From positions 62,001 through 126,000 of the forward strand of contig NZ_QJSH01000005.1 of assembly GCF_003426025.1 (NCBI RefSeq): 64,000 nucleotides of DNA, in the 5' to 3' direction. Shown here in pieces: positions 8,150-18,096 of the stretch. Position 1 is the stretch's first letter. Each line of letters starts with the position of its first letter. This DNA comes from Paraliobacillus quinghaiensis (GTDB lineage Bacteria; Bacillota; Bacilli; Bacillales; Amphibacillaceae). The notes under the pieces were generated by a model. The model searched no databases. It worked only from the letters and a program-made list of their open reading frames with translations, and was not told the DNA's origin. Position numbers and translations under genes: made by a program.

Positions 8150-9679
8150 ATGAGTGAAAAAGTAACGCAACAAGATATTAATGCAGTACTGTGGCAAGCC
8201 GCAGATACGTTTAGAGGAAAGATAGATTCAAGTATTTATAAAGATTACATTTTGACGATGTTATTCATGAAATATATAAGCGATGCTTATAAAGAGCATT
8301 TAGAAGAGTACACCCAAAAATATGATGGAGATGAACGTCGAATACAACGTGCTTTGTCTCGTGAACGTTTTGTATTAGAAGAAGATGCAACTTTTGATTA
8401 CTTATACAGTAAACGTAATGATCCAGAAATTGGTGAGATTATTAACAAAGCATTAGAGAAATTAGAAAATGAGAATACCGGCAAATTACGAGGTGTATTC
8501 CGTAACATTGACTTTAACTCTGAGTCAGTGTTAGGAAGGGCAAAAGACCGGAACTCGATGTTACGTTCTGTGTTAGAGGATTTTAATAGATTAACATTAA
8601 AACCATCTGTTGTAGGTAGTGAAGATGTGATTGGGGATTCCTATCAATATATGATTGAACGTTTTGCAAGTGACGCAGGTAAAAAAGGTGGAGAATTTTT
8701 TACACCATCCATGGTTTCTGAATTGCTAGCTCGCTTAGTAAAGCCCGAAGAAAACGATCGCATCTACGATCCAACATGTGGATCTGGTTCATTATTAATT
8801 AAGGTTGCTAACCAGGTGCCAAACAAAAAAGTGCAAATCTATGGTCAAGAACGTAACGGTCAGACACATTCCTTAGCAATTATGAACATGTACTTACATG
8901 GTATCGATGATGCTAAATTAGAGTGGGGAGACACATTAGCTAATCCACTTCACTTAGAGGATGATAAATTGATGAAATTTCAACGTATTGTTGCAAATCC
9001 TCCATTCTCTTTGGATAAGTGGGCAATGGGATTTGCTAATGATACAACGAACGATAAAAAGTTCAAGATGGATGCATCATTAGACCCCTATCGACGTTTT
9101 GATTGGGGAGTGCCACCTAGTTCCAAAGGTGATTACGCATTTGTTCAACATATGCTTTATTCATTAGCTGAAGAAGGTCGCATGGCAACGATCTTACCTC
9201 ACGGTGTATTGTTCCGAGGCTCAAGTGAAGGGAAAATACGTAAGCAAATACTAGAGATGAATCTTTTAGATGCTGTAATAGGAGTACCTGAAGCTTTGTT
9301 CTTTGGAACAGGAATACCTGCTTGTATTATGGTGTTCCAAAAAAATCGTAAGCGTAATGACGTATTATTCATTGATGCCTCAAGTGAAGGGGATTATGAA
9401 AAAGGTAAAAATCAAAACAAACTACGTGAACAAGATATCAAAAAAATCATAGAAATGTATGAAAAATATGAGACTGTTGATAAGTATTCATATGTTGCTT
9501 CGATGGATGAAATTAAAGAAAACGATAATAACTTAAATATTCCTCGATATGTAGATACATTTGAAGAAGAAGAGTTAGTTGATCTGAAAGCCGTTAAACA
9601 GAATATAAATGAAATTAAGTCCGAATTGGAAAGTGTTGAGCAAAAGATGAAAGAATATTTAAAAGAATTAGGATTGTAG
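8150..9679 (+). CDS. hsdM: type I restriction-modification methyltransferase subunit HsdM
   Basis: Adenine N6-methyltransferase subunit of a type I restriction-modification complex. At 509 aa it is full length. It has the N-terminal HsdM helical domain (about 10-150) and the N6_Mtase domain with the SAM-binding motif DPTCGSG at 207-213 and the catalytic NPPF at 283-286. A coiled C-terminal tail is suited to HsdS contact. The ribosome site TTGGAGG precedes ATG 8150. Spacing within the operon is tight (14 bp after half-hsdS, 8 bp before hsdS). The enzyme would methylate island and host DNA and, with HsdR, cut unmodified DNA. Confidence 0.96.
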   Translation: MSEKVTQQDINAVLWQAADTFRGKIDSSIYKDYILTMLFMKYISDAYKEHLEEYTQKYDGDERRIQRALSRERFVLEEDATFDYLYSKRNDPEIGEIINKALEKLENENTGKLRGVFRNIDFNSESVLGRAKDRNSMLRSVLEDFNRLTLKPSVVGSEDVIGDSYQYMIERFASDAGKKGGEFFTPSMVSELLARLVKPEENDRIYDPTCGSGSLLIKVANQVPNKKVQIYGQERNGQTHSLAIMNMYLHGIDDAKLEWGDTLANPLHLEDDKLMKFQRIVANPPFSLDKWAMGFANDTTNDKKFKMDASLDPYRRFDWGVPPSSKGDYAFVQHMLYSLAEEGRMATILPHGVLFRGSSEGKIRKQILEMNLLDAVIGVPEALFFGTGIPACIMVFQKNRKRNDVLFIDASSEGDYEKGKNQNKLREQDIKKIIEMYEKYETVDKYSYVASMDEIKENDNNLNIPRYVDTFEEEELVDLKAVKQNINEIKSELESVEQKMKEYLKELGL

Positions 9680-9687
9680 GTGGTTGT

Positions 9688-10968
9688 ATGGGAAAAATGA
9701 AAAGTAGCTTAACTCCACAAGGTTATAAAAAATTAACTGTTCCCGAAGATTGGCTTCTAACTCCTTTATATGAAGTAAGGGATAGTAATGATAGATATTC
9801 ATTTACAGGTGGCCCTTTTGGTTCCGATCTTAAAACAAAGGATTATCAAGAAGAAGGTGTTCGAATTGTGCAACTACAAAATATAGGAGATGGAAAATTT
9901 CTTGATAATTATAAAATATATACCTCAGAAGAAAAAGCAAATGAATTACTTAACTCAAATATTTATCCAGGCGATATAATCATTGCAAAAATGGCTGAGC
10001 CATTAGCTAGAGCTTGTTTTATTCCTAATATTAATTCAAGACTTGTAATGGCTTCAGATGGAATAAGGTTAAAGGTAGACAAAGAAAGATTTGATGAAAG
10101 ATATATTTTATACTATATAAACAGTAAAGTATTTAGAAATGAGGCTATCAGAAGAGGATCTGGAACCACACGACTAAGGATAGGATTATCGGAATTAAAA
10201 AGCATCCCTATAGCTCACCCTAACTATTTAGAACAAAAGAAAATTGCTGATATTCTCACTACTTGGGATAAGGCAATTGATTTAAATGAGCAATTAATTG
10301 TACAAAGGAAAGACCAAAAGAAATGGTCAATGCAAAAGTTGTTAACTGGTGAAGTTCGCCTACAAGGGTTTGATGGGGAATGGGCAGATGTGAAAATTAA
10401 AGATATAGCTAAAATCTATTTAGGTTTAACCTATACTCCAAGTTATGAACCTAATGGTGTTCCTTTCCTGTCAGTTAAAGACATTAATGGAGGTAAGATT
10501 AACTTTAATAATGTAAAATATATTAGTAAAGATGAATATGAAAGTTCTACTGCAAATGCAAAGCCTAAAAGAGGTGATATACTTTTTGGTAGAGTGGGAA
10601 CATTAGGTAATCCAGTAATTATTACTGAAGATATTGATTTTTGTATATTTGTCAGTTTAGGATTCTTAAGGATGTTGGATGATAACATTTATAACTATTA
10701 TATAAAATATTGGATGTCTTCAAACTTGTTTAAAAGACAGGTTGACTCACTAATTGCAGGATCTTCACAGAAGAATCTAAATACAGGGTGGTTAAAAGAA
10801 TTTAAGTTAAAGTTACCTCCTATAGAAGAACAAAAAGCGATTGCTAGTTTACTATTGAATTTTGATAAGGAAATAGAGTTACGAGAAAAAGAACGGGAGC
10901 AACTACAACAACAGAAAAAAGGTCTTATGCAATTATTACTTACAGGAAAGGTTAGGGTAAAGGTTTAA
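9688..10968 (+). CDS. hsdS: type I restriction-modification specificity subunit HsdS
   Basis: DNA-recognition subunit, 426 aa, with the usual two halves. TRD1 lies at about 20-165 (SLTPQGYKKLTVPEDWLL, then GDIIIAKM) and is followed by a central conserved helix (LEQKKIADILTTWDKAIDL, ending LLTGEVRLQGF). TRD2 lies at about 232-370 (IKDIAKIYLGLTY, GDILFGRVG) and is followed by the matching distal helix (IEEQKAIASLLLNFDKEIELREKE, ending LLLTGKVRVKV). The repeated helix ending LLTGxVR is the internal repeat that sets the spacing of the bipartite target. It starts 8 bp after hsdM with AGGTGG upstream. The recognition sequence cannot be read from the protein. Confidence 0.96.
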   Translation: MGKMKSSLTPQGYKKLTVPEDWLLTPLYEVRDSNDRYSFTGGPFGSDLKTKDYQEEGVRIVQLQNIGDGKFLDNYKIYTSEEKANELLNSNIYPGDIIIAKMAEPLARACFIPNINSRLVMASDGIRLKVDKERFDERYILYYINSKVFRNEAIRRGSGTTRLRIGLSELKSIPIAHPNYLEQKKIADILTTWDKAIDLNEQLIVQRKDQKKWSMQKLLTGEVRLQGFDGEWADVKIKDIAKIYLGLTYTPSYEPNGVPFLSVKDINGGKINFNNVKYISKDEYESSTANAKPKRGDILFGRVGTLGNPVIITEDIDFCIFVSLGFLRMLDDNIYNYYIKYWMSSNLFKRQVDSLIAGSSQKNLNTGWLKEFKLKLPPIEEQKAIASLLLNFDKEIELREKEREQLQQQKKGLMQLLLTGKVRVKV

Positions 10969-11010
10969 TTCCTTTATCCTACCTTTTAGTTTATTTATGG
11001 AGGTGAAAGT

Positions 11011-14000
11011 ATGAAAGGTTTCCGGTATGATGAAATGACAGTTAGTCAAACCCCTGCAATTGAGGTGCTTAAGGGATTGGGTTATAAGAATCTTCCTTTA
11101 GAAGAAGCGGAACGCATGAGAGAAAACCTTTATAATGTAATATTAAAAGATGTCTTAGAACAAAAATTACGACACCTTAATGATTATGAATATAAAGGTA
11201 TCACGAATTCTTTTAGTGAAGCAAATATACAGCAAGCAATCCGTGATTTAGATGAATCATTAACAGACGGGTTAGTAAAAACCAATGAAAAAATTTATGA
11301 ATCTATTATGCTTGGGAGAAGTTATTCGGAAAATCTGTCTGATGGATCAAGAAAATCATTCTCAATTCAATACATTGATTGGGAGAACATTCATAATAAT
11401 GTTTTTCATGTGGTAGAAGAGTTTTCTGTTGAACGTCAAGATGGGAAAGATACTATTCGCCCTGACATTGTTTTATTTGTAAATGGTATCCCATTTGTAG
11501 TAATTGAATGTAAGCGGGCATCCATTTCTATGGAACAAGGTATTAGTCAAATGATTCGTAATCAAGGTAAAGACTATGCGCCGCACCTATTTAAGTTTGT
11601 TCAACTGGTTATGTCAACAAATAAAAATGAAACTAAATATGCTACTTGTAATACACCAAAGAAGTTTTGGTCTGTTTGGAAAGAACAAGATGATAATTGG
11701 TTACAAAATCAATTAAATCAGGTTATTTCGGATCGGATTCCAACAGTACAAGATAAAAATATAATTTCTCTATTTCATCCAGAACGTTTATTAGATATAA
11801 CACGTTACTTTGAATTGTTTGATAAAGATGTTAAAAAGGTAGCACGTTACCAACAATTCTTTGCTATAAAAGAGATTATAAAAACAATTGAACAACGTGA
11901 CGAAAATGGAAATCGTCAATCAGGTGTTATTTGGCATACACAAGGGTCTGGTAAGTCACTAACTATGGTTATGTTAGCTAAATATATTTTATCTGAACTG
12001 TGGGAATATAGTCCAAAGGTTGTTATCGTAACAGACAGAGTCGATTTGGATAAACAAATTCATAAGACATTTAACCACTCAAGGCTTAAAGCAAGTCGGG
12101 CTTCTTCTGGAAAGCACCTTATTAATCTAATTAATGATAATAATGCTGATGTTGTTACTACCTTAGTGCATAAGTTTGATACTGCTTCAAAAAATCAGGA
12201 ACCAATTGAGTCAAAAGATATCTTTATTTTAGTTGATGAGAGTCACCGTACACAGTATGGAGAATTGAACATCAAGATGAAAAAAGTGTTTCCAAATGCT
12301 TCATACCTCGGATTTACTGGGACACCCTTAATGAAAAAAGAAAAGAATACAATGATCCGGTTTGGAAAACTAATTCACCAATACACAATTGCAGATGGTG
12401 TAGCTGATAAGGCTATTTTACCTTTATTGTATGAGGGAAGAATGGTCGAACAATCAGTAAACCAAAAAGCAATTGATAATCGCTTAGAAATGATTACACG
12501 CCATCTAAATGACGAGCAAAAAGATCAAGTAATGAAAAAGTGGAGTAAGTTTGAGCGAATTGCATCCTCAGATCAACGATTAAACACCATTGCATTTGAT
12601 ATAAATAAACACTTCTTGAATAACTATAAAACACAAGGATCTAACTTTAAGGCAATGCTCGCAACGAACAGCAAAATAGAAGCAATTCGTTATTTGGAAG
12701 CATTTGAGGAATTGGAAGACTTAAACTGTGCTGTTATGATTTCTCCTCCAGATCAGAGAGAAGGACATGAAGCGGTTGATGAAGCTTCTAATGATAAAAT
12801 ACAACAATTCTGGAAGCGGATGATGGTTCGTTATGGTGATGCAGATAAGTATGAAGATGCGATTAAAGATGAATTTGTTAATGGTGATGATATCGATATA
12901 CTGATTGTTGTTGATAAACTATTGACTGGCTTTGATGCACCGAAGGCTTCTGTTCTGTATATCGATAAGCCTATGAAAGAGCATACACTACTGCAAGCAA
13001 TTGCTCGTGTGAACCGTTTATATGAAGGTAAAGATTATGGTGTTATCATTGACTACCGTGGTTTGTTAGAAAAATTAGATGAAGCTATGGAAATGTATAG
13101 TGGAGCAGGGCTTGAAAACTTTGATCCTAATGATTTAAAAGGTGCAATTCATGACGTGGTTTCCATTGTTGGTCAGCTACGTCAACATCACTCTGACTTG
13201 TGGCAAGTATTCGCTCCAATCAAGAACAAGAGGGACACAGAAGAATATGAAGTTTTATTAGAAGATAAAAAGATAAGAGATGACTTCTATGATGTCTTGA
13301 GTAAGTTTGGTCGTAATGTTGCTATCGCACTTGAGTCTGAACAGATTTACAATGCATTAGGACAAGAGGAATTAAATAAATACAAACGTGATTTAAAGTT
13401 CTTCCAGGAATTAAGGAAAAGTGTTAAGTTGCGATATTCTGATACGATTGATCATAAAGAATATGAAGCGAAAATGCAAAAATTGATGGATCAGTATATT
13501 TCATCAGAAGAAATGATGCAAATCACAAATCCAGTTGATATTTTGGATCGTGAGCATTTTGAAAAGGAGATGGATCGACTAGGTTCAAAACGAGCGAAAG
13601 CTGACGCAATCCGTACGCGCTTAACAAAAAGTATAAATCAAAAATACGAAGAAAATCCTGCGTATTATAAAAAGTTTTCGGAACGTATTCAGCAAGCTCT
13701 AGACGATTATAAAGAAAAGCGTATCAGTGAAGCAGAATACTGGCAAACAATGAATGAAATGAAAGAAGAATATCGTCAAGGTGCTTCTGAAGACAATTAT
13801 CCAGCCAATTTAAAAGGGAATGGTAACGCACAAGCCTTTTATGGTGTGACTAAAGAAGTTTTTGATAAAGTAAATGAACAAGAAGCATCTTATGAAATTG
13901 TTGGTGACTTGGCCTTAGATATGGATGGGATTATACGAGAGCATACTAAGGTTGATTGGCATGATAATACCGATGTTCATAATCGTCTTGAACAGGAATT

Positions 14001-14109
14001 AGATGACTTACTTTTTGACTTTGCTGATAAGCACGGTATTAAACTTGATTTTGATAAAATTGATAAATTAATTGAACAAATCAAAACTGTAGCATTACGA
14101 CGTTATTAA
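11011..14109 (+). CDS. hsdR: type I restriction endonuclease subunit HsdR
   Basis: Translocating motor and nuclease of the type I system, 1032 aa. The PD-(D/E)XK nuclease comes first (D152, then E166-C-K168 in VVIECKRA). It is followed by two RecA-like SF2 helicase lobes with Walker A QGSGKS at 311-316 and the DESH box from residue 409 (DESHRTQYG). Lobe 2 contains LLTGFDAP and RVNRLYEGKDYG. The C-terminal helical part (about 750-1032) binds the methylase core. It follows hsdS by 42 bp with GGAGGTGA. All catalytic residues are present, so the system looks active. Confidence 0.97.
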   Translation: MKGFRYDEMTVSQTPAIEVLKGLGYKNLPLEEAERMRENLYNVILKDVLEQKLRHLNDYEYKGITNSFSEANIQQAIRDLDESLTDGLVKTNEKIYESIMLGRSYSENLSDGSRKSFSIQYIDWENIHNNVFHVVEEFSVERQDGKDTIRPDIVLFVNGIPFVVIECKRASISMEQGISQMIRNQGKDYAPHLFKFVQLVMSTNKNETKYATCNTPKKFWSVWKEQDDNWLQNQLNQVISDRIPTVQDKNIISLFHPERLLDITRYFELFDKDVKKVARYQQFFAIKEIIKTIEQRDENGNRQSGVIWHTQGSGKSLTMVMLAKYILSELWEYSPKVVIVTDRVDLDKQIHKTFNHSRLKASRASSGKHLINLINDNNADVVTTLVHKFDTASKNQEPIESKDIFILVDESHRTQYGELNIKMKKVFPNASYLGFTGTPLMKKEKNTMIRFGKLIHQYTIADGVADKAILPLLYEGRMVEQSVNQKAIDNRLEMITRHLNDEQKDQVMKKWSKFERIASSDQRLNTIAFDINKHFLNNYKTQGSNFKAMLATNSKIEAIRYLEAFEELEDLNCAVMISPPDQREGHEAVDEASNDKIQQFWKRMMVRYGDADKYEDAIKDEFVNGDDIDILIVVDKLLTGFDAPKASVLYIDKPMKEHTLLQAIARVNRLYEGKDYGVIIDYRGLLEKLDEAMEMYSGAGLENFDPNDLKGAIHDVVSIVGQLRQHHSDLWQVFAPIKNKRDTEEYEVLLEDKKIRDDFYDVLSKFGRNVAIALESEQIYNALGQEELNKYKRDLKFFQELRKSVKLRYSDTIDHKEYEAKMQKLMDQYISSEEMMQITNPVDILDREHFEKEMDRLGSKRAKADAIRTRLTKSINQKYEENPAYYKKFSERIQQALDDYKEKRISEAEYWQTMNEMKEEYRQGASEDNYPANLKGNGNAQAFYGVTKEVFDKVNEQEASYEIVGDLALDMDGIIREHTKVDWHDNTDVHNRLEQELDDLLFDFADKHGIKLDFDKIDKLIEQIKTVALRRY

Positions 14110-14122
14110 GGTGATGACAAAC

Positions 14123-14854
14123 ATGAGTGAACACCACATTGAATATGACAATCAAATGATTGTATTTGAAGTTGAACGCAAGAATGTTAAAAATGTAAAT
14201 TTAAATATTAAACCAGATATGACAGTTAAAGTATCTGCAAATGAGAACGTTCCACTAGAATTTATAGAAGACTTGGTAAGAAAGAAAGCACCTTGGGTTT
14301 TAAAACACGTAAAGGGTTTTGCTAAAGTACAGCCAGAGAGAAAAAGTGAGCGTGAGTACGTGAGTGGTGAATCTTACAAATATCTTGGTAAACAGTATCG
14401 ATTGCGTGTAAAACAAGTAGACGAGAAAAGTATAGAAGGCGTTAAGTATTTAAGGGGATTTATTCATTTATATGTTCAGAACCCTAACGATTTAAATAAA
14501 AAGAAGCGACTAATTCAAGAGTGGTATAGAGAACGCGCAAATAAAATATTTTTGGAATCCTTGGAAAAGATCTATCCCAAGATACAAAAGTATGGAGTTG
14601 AAAAACCTACCTTACAAGTACGGTCAATGAAAGCTCGTTGGGGTTCTGCATTAATTGACTCATCTAGTATACAAATAAATTCGGAGTTAATTAAGGCACC
14701 AAAACCCTGTATTGATTATGTGATTTTGCATGAGTTGATCCACTTTAAATACAATGATCATAGTAAAAAATTCTATGAGATGCTGTATGCTTTGATGCCC
14801 GATTGGGAATCTAGGAAAGAGATATTGGATGAGGATGTAGTGAAGGAATTGTAG
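14123..14854 (+). CDS. YgjP/DUF45-type zinc metalloprotease linked to hsdR
   Basis: About 243 aa with the zinc-binding motif HELIH at 203-207 and a third ligand H213 (HELIH-x5-H), preceded by the YgjP-family block VRSMKARWGSA. The ATG at 14123 is preferred because AAGGTG (14108-14113) sits 9 nt upstream; in-frame GTG/ATG codons at 14111 and 14114 lie within it. YgjP-like proteases are repeatedly found next to type I restriction genes. Their role there is unproven; proteolytic control of HsdR is one idea, by analogy with restriction alleviation. It starts 13 bp after hsdR and is therefore co-transcribed. Confidence 0.88.
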   Translation: MSEHHIEYDNQMIVFEVERKNVKNVNLNIKPDMTVKVSANENVPLEFIEDLVRKKAPWVLKHVKGFAKVQPERKSEREYVSGESYKYLGKQYRLRVKQVDEKSIEGVKYLRGFIHLYVQNPNDLNKKKRLIQEWYRERANKIFLESLEKIYPKIQKYGVEKPTLQVRSMKARWGSALIDSSSIQINSELIKAPKPCIDYVILHELIHFKYNDHSKKFYEMLYALMPDWESRKEILDEDVVKEL

Positions 14855-14894
14855 TACGAATCAATTAATTTGTTATTTTTAGGAGGTGTTGGTG

Positions 14895-16472
14895 TTGGAC
14901 GCATATATTAAAGAAGCAGTAGAAAAGCAATTGAAAGACTTTGATACACTTCCATTTTTGTTTGTGGGAGCAGGGTTATCTAGAAGATATTTACAAACAG
15001 ACAGTTGGGAAGGTTTATTAGAATATTATGCAAATATCTCCAAAGATTCAGACTTCGGATATCGAATGTATAAAGAAGAAGTAAAAAACTATGAAACTTT
15101 AGTTGGGGAAAACCCAAAACTCGCATCTCTAATTGAACAAGACTTTAATAAAAAATGGCTAGATTCACAAGAATACAAAGATGCGAGAGAGAGACATAAA
15201 GAGTTAGCACTAGCTGGAGTATCTCCTTTTAAGATAGATATTGCAGAGCGACTAATAAATAAGCAAGGAAACCTAAATAGTGATTATGAGGAAGAAATTA
15301 AACTTTTTAAGGAACTTAGTAGTAAGCATATTGCAGGAGTAATAACTACAAACTATGACACATTTCTTGAAAGTTGCTTTGAAGACTATGATGTATTTAT
15401 TGGTCAGCAGGAGTTGATCTTTTCAGTTATACAGGGTATAGGTGAAATTTATAAAATCCATGGAAGTGTAGCTCAACCTGAATCCATAGTAATTAATGAA
15501 AATGATTATACAGAGTTCTTAAATAGAAATGCTTATCTAGCTTCAAAAATATTAACATTATTTTTAGAGCATCCAATTATCTTTATAGGTTATTCAATAA
15601 ACGATCCGAATGTAGAGGAAATTATGTCATCGATAGTAGAGTGTTTAACCGAAAAGCAATTGGAGCTATTAAAGAATCGATTTATTTTTGTAGAATGGAA
15701 TAACTCTGATAAGGATGACAGTATAAGCACTTTTCAGAAGAGTTTTAAAAACGGAAAAAGGATTGATATGACTTATGTATATATCAAAGATTATGCATGG
15801 TTCTATAAGTCGCTTTCCATAATTCAATCAAAATATAAAGCACCAGTATTAAGAAAATTAAAAAGTCAAATTTACGACCTAGTTATATCAAGCGAACCAT
15901 CGGAGAGTCTGAAGGTAGTAAATTTGGAAGATGAAAAACTTGAAGATTTAGAGGTAGTCGTGGGTGTAGGAGTAATCAGAGATTTTGCTGAAAAAGGTTA
16001 TGAAGGTGTATCAGTTAAAGAAATATATGAAGATGTAATATTTGATAATAAGAATTTTGACTCTAATATGATTGTAGATAAGGCTCTACCTACACTGCTT
16101 AGGAGACATAATAACAGCATCCCTATCTATAAGTATACCAAAGACTATGATGGTACTTTACCTGAACAAATTGCAAAAGAGAAAAAAACCGAATTACGGC
16201 AATTTTTAAATAGAGGATTGATTAACAGAAGTGCCAGGATTGAACTAGAAACAAGATCAGTGGAAGGGGTCACAAGGGTATATGATTTAGCAAAGAGTTT
16301 AGAATATATATGTCTTCTAAAAGAAGAGGAATTGAATTTTTTGGAGTTAAAAAGTTTCTTACAAAAGACTATGACGGAGAATCCAGAGATATTAGATAGA
16401 AAAGATAAGCAAATTTCAACAAACTTTAGGAGAGTCGTGAAAATATATGATTTTTTAACATATGGAGAATAA
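14895..16472 (+). CDS. SIR2-family NAD-binding defence-type protein
   Basis: About 525 aa. The start is set at TTG 14895 (GTG 14892 is nearly as good) because AGGAGG (14881-14886) then has 8-nt spacing. The N-terminal SIR2 fold has FLFVGAGLS with GAGLS at 25-29, TTNYD at 151-155, KIHGS with H189, and FIGYSINDPNVEEIM. Residues from about 300 onward form a helical extension without a family I can name. SIR2 domains in phage-defence proteins act as NADases causing abortive infection, and its position after a type I restriction operon fits that use. Whether it degrades NAD is inferred. A related role in regulated cell death is the main alternative. Confidence 0.85.
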   Translation: MDAYIKEAVEKQLKDFDTLPFLFVGAGLSRRYLQTDSWEGLLEYYANISKDSDFGYRMYKEEVKNYETLVGENPKLASLIEQDFNKKWLDSQEYKDARERHKELALAGVSPFKIDIAERLINKQGNLNSDYEEEIKLFKELSSKHIAGVITTNYDTFLESCFEDYDVFIGQQELIFSVIQGIGEIYKIHGSVAQPESIVINENDYTEFLNRNAYLASKILTLFLEHPIIFIGYSINDPNVEEIMSSIVECLTEKQLELLKNRFIFVEWNNSDKDDSISTFQKSFKNGKRIDMTYVYIKDYAWFYKSLSIIQSKYKAPVLRKLKSQIYDLVISSEPSESLKVVNLEDEKLEDLEVVVGVGVIRDFAEKGYEGVSVKEIYEDVIFDNKNFDSNMIVDKALPTLLRRHNNSIPIYKYTKDYDGTLPEQIAKEKKTELRQFLNRGLINRSARIELETRSVEGVTRVYDLAKSLEYICLLKEEELNFLELKSFLQKTMTENPEILDRKDKQISTNFRRVVKIYDFLTYGE

Positions 16473-16474
16473 AT

Positions 16475-16529
16475 GAGCCCGAGAAAATGTGGCAAGGTAT
16501 AGGCACTTGCGACACTTTCTAGGGCTTCG
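16475..16529. repeat. long imperfect hairpin after the SIR2 gene
   Basis: An outer arm pairs AGCCCGAGAAAATGT with ACACTTTCTAGGGCT (13 of 15). An inner arm pairs GCAAG with CTTGC. A shorter near-palindrome, GTAAGAGTATTACTCTCAC, follows at about 16552-16570. The long hairpin begins 2 nt after the SIR2 stop and lacks a clear U-tract, so it may be a terminator, an RNA-processing site or a remnant repeat. Confidence 0.55.
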
Positions 16530-16713
16530 ATAATTAACGCACTTATTTACAGTAAGAGTATTACTCTCACGATAAAGATTAGCGTTGTTCAATATTTTAT
16601 GTAAGTTAAAAATAACATATGTACACAAAAGCGTCAATTTAAATCTTTTTACATTAACTTTCAAAAACATGCATTTTTACGTCAATATGTAGCTGTGAGG
16701 GGTGGGGTCTAGG

Positions 16714-18060
16714 ATGAAAAAATTAGCTAAAAAAGTATTGTATCTATTGAGGTTTAATCAGGATAGGAATCAATGGAACTGTGGCCTAGAAGACAAAGAA
16801 ACCTGGAGGATAATAACTGCAATAGCTGACCATAACGATTTTTCAGAGATTATTGATATTGAAGATGCAGAGGACTGGATTCTCAATATTTTTAATTGGT
16901 TAGATTTACATAATAAAGAAGAATTACAATTAAGTGACGCTTATGAAGTGCTTAGACTTCTGAAAAATAATCTAGAAACAAATGTAAAAGATTATTGGGT
17001 TATCTTTCCTTTAGTGAATGCTACTTTAGGTAGCACAATTAATATAAGTGATGGTATATATATTGTAGGTGGTGAAGAAGAGGATATATTAGAGCAATTA
17101 CACGGAATAACTAAATTACCTCTTCGAGAACTAGAAGGTAGGTTTGAGCATACTATTAGAACAAGATCATCTGCTTTCATATCACATCCAGTAATGGCAA
17201 TAAAGAAGCATCATCAATTTTCAAGTGTTAATCGAATGGCATCGGATTCGGTCTTTTACGCTATTAGTATATTAAATGTCCTATATAGAGCTAAGATTTA
17301 TCCACAGTATGAAAATACTAGAATTTCTTTAGCGATGTCAAAATTATTAAGAAATAGAGGTGATTCAAGAGAGCTAGACAAAATAAATAAACATATCACG
17401 GTGCATGGTGAAAAGAATTGGCGTCATATACCTATTAATTTCAATTATACTTGTAATTTTAATTTAGAATGGTTAAAGCAAGCTGAATATAAAAGTCGCT
17501 TTATCGAGTTGTATAATTGGACACAAAATAGGGATGACATAGAAGAATTAAAAGTTCGTTTTTTAAGGGCATTAAAGTTCTTTATAAAAGCAATGAATTT
17601 TGGAAAGATACATAATTCGTTTGATAGTGAATCAGATACTGTTCTATATCTAAACATTTCTGCTGAAGTAATGCTGTTGAAGAAGAATGAAGATAAGAGG
17701 AATGTAAGAAAAGATAAATTAACATTTCTTCTAGATAATTTGGTTAATGTTAATAGTGATCAGAAGGAATCATTTGAAAACGTTTGTAAGTCAAGAAATG
17801 AATTCGTACATGATGGTTTAGAGTATATAGATGATTACTTTTATAGAAATGAACTAGATCCGTTCATAAATGATGCTAAAGGTAAAACAGATTTAGATAT
17901 TTTTATAAAGGTTATTGCAACACTGATTAGTAAAGCGGATCTGTATATTGAATTTGCATTAAACAACAAAAAACATAGTAACTTCAATGTAAAAGAATCG
18001 TGGTTTAACTTGTTAAAGGAGAGTTACGATGGAAACAATATATTGATTACTGATATATAG
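16714..18060 (+). CDS. HEPN-motif (ApeA-like) putative ribonuclease protein
   Basis: About 448 aa from ATG 16714, which has GAGGGGTGG 8 nt upstream (an in-frame GTG at 16702 overlaps that site). The C-terminal third is helical and carries R361-N-E-F-V-H366, the R-x4-H signature of HEPN RNases, in a setting (FENVCKSRNEFVHDGLEYIDDYF) like ApeA-type HEPN domains. The first 250 residues are not recognised. HEPN proteins of this type serve in antiviral systems by cutting RNA. Together with the SIR2 gene upstream and the membrane protein 36 bp downstream it suggests a defence module. Function is inferred from the motif and context. Confidence 0.62.
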   Translation: MKKLAKKVLYLLRFNQDRNQWNCGLEDKETWRIITAIADHNDFSEIIDIEDAEDWILNIFNWLDLHNKEELQLSDAYEVLRLLKNNLETNVKDYWVIFPLVNATLGSTINISDGIYIVGGEEEDILEQLHGITKLPLRELEGRFEHTIRTRSSAFISHPVMAIKKHHQFSSVNRMASDSVFYAISILNVLYRAKIYPQYENTRISLAMSKLLRNRGDSRELDKINKHITVHGEKNWRHIPINFNYTCNFNLEWLKQAEYKSRFIELYNWTQNRDDIEELKVRFLRALKFFIKAMNFGKIHNSFDSESDTVLYLNISAEVMLLKKNEDKRNVRKDKLTFLLDNLVNVNSDQKESFENVCKSRNEFVHDGLEYIDDYFYRNELDPFINDAKGKTDLDIFIKVIATLISKADLYIEFALNNKKHSNFNVKESWFNLLKESYDGNNILITDI

Positions 18061-18096
18061 ATGTGTGTTTAAAGCCTTTAAATAGGAGGTTTAAAT

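Noticed and set aside
16473-16701. Small ORF on the minus strand covering the hairpin region
   Set aside because: The frame is made of palindromic repeat sequence and lacks a ribosome site.
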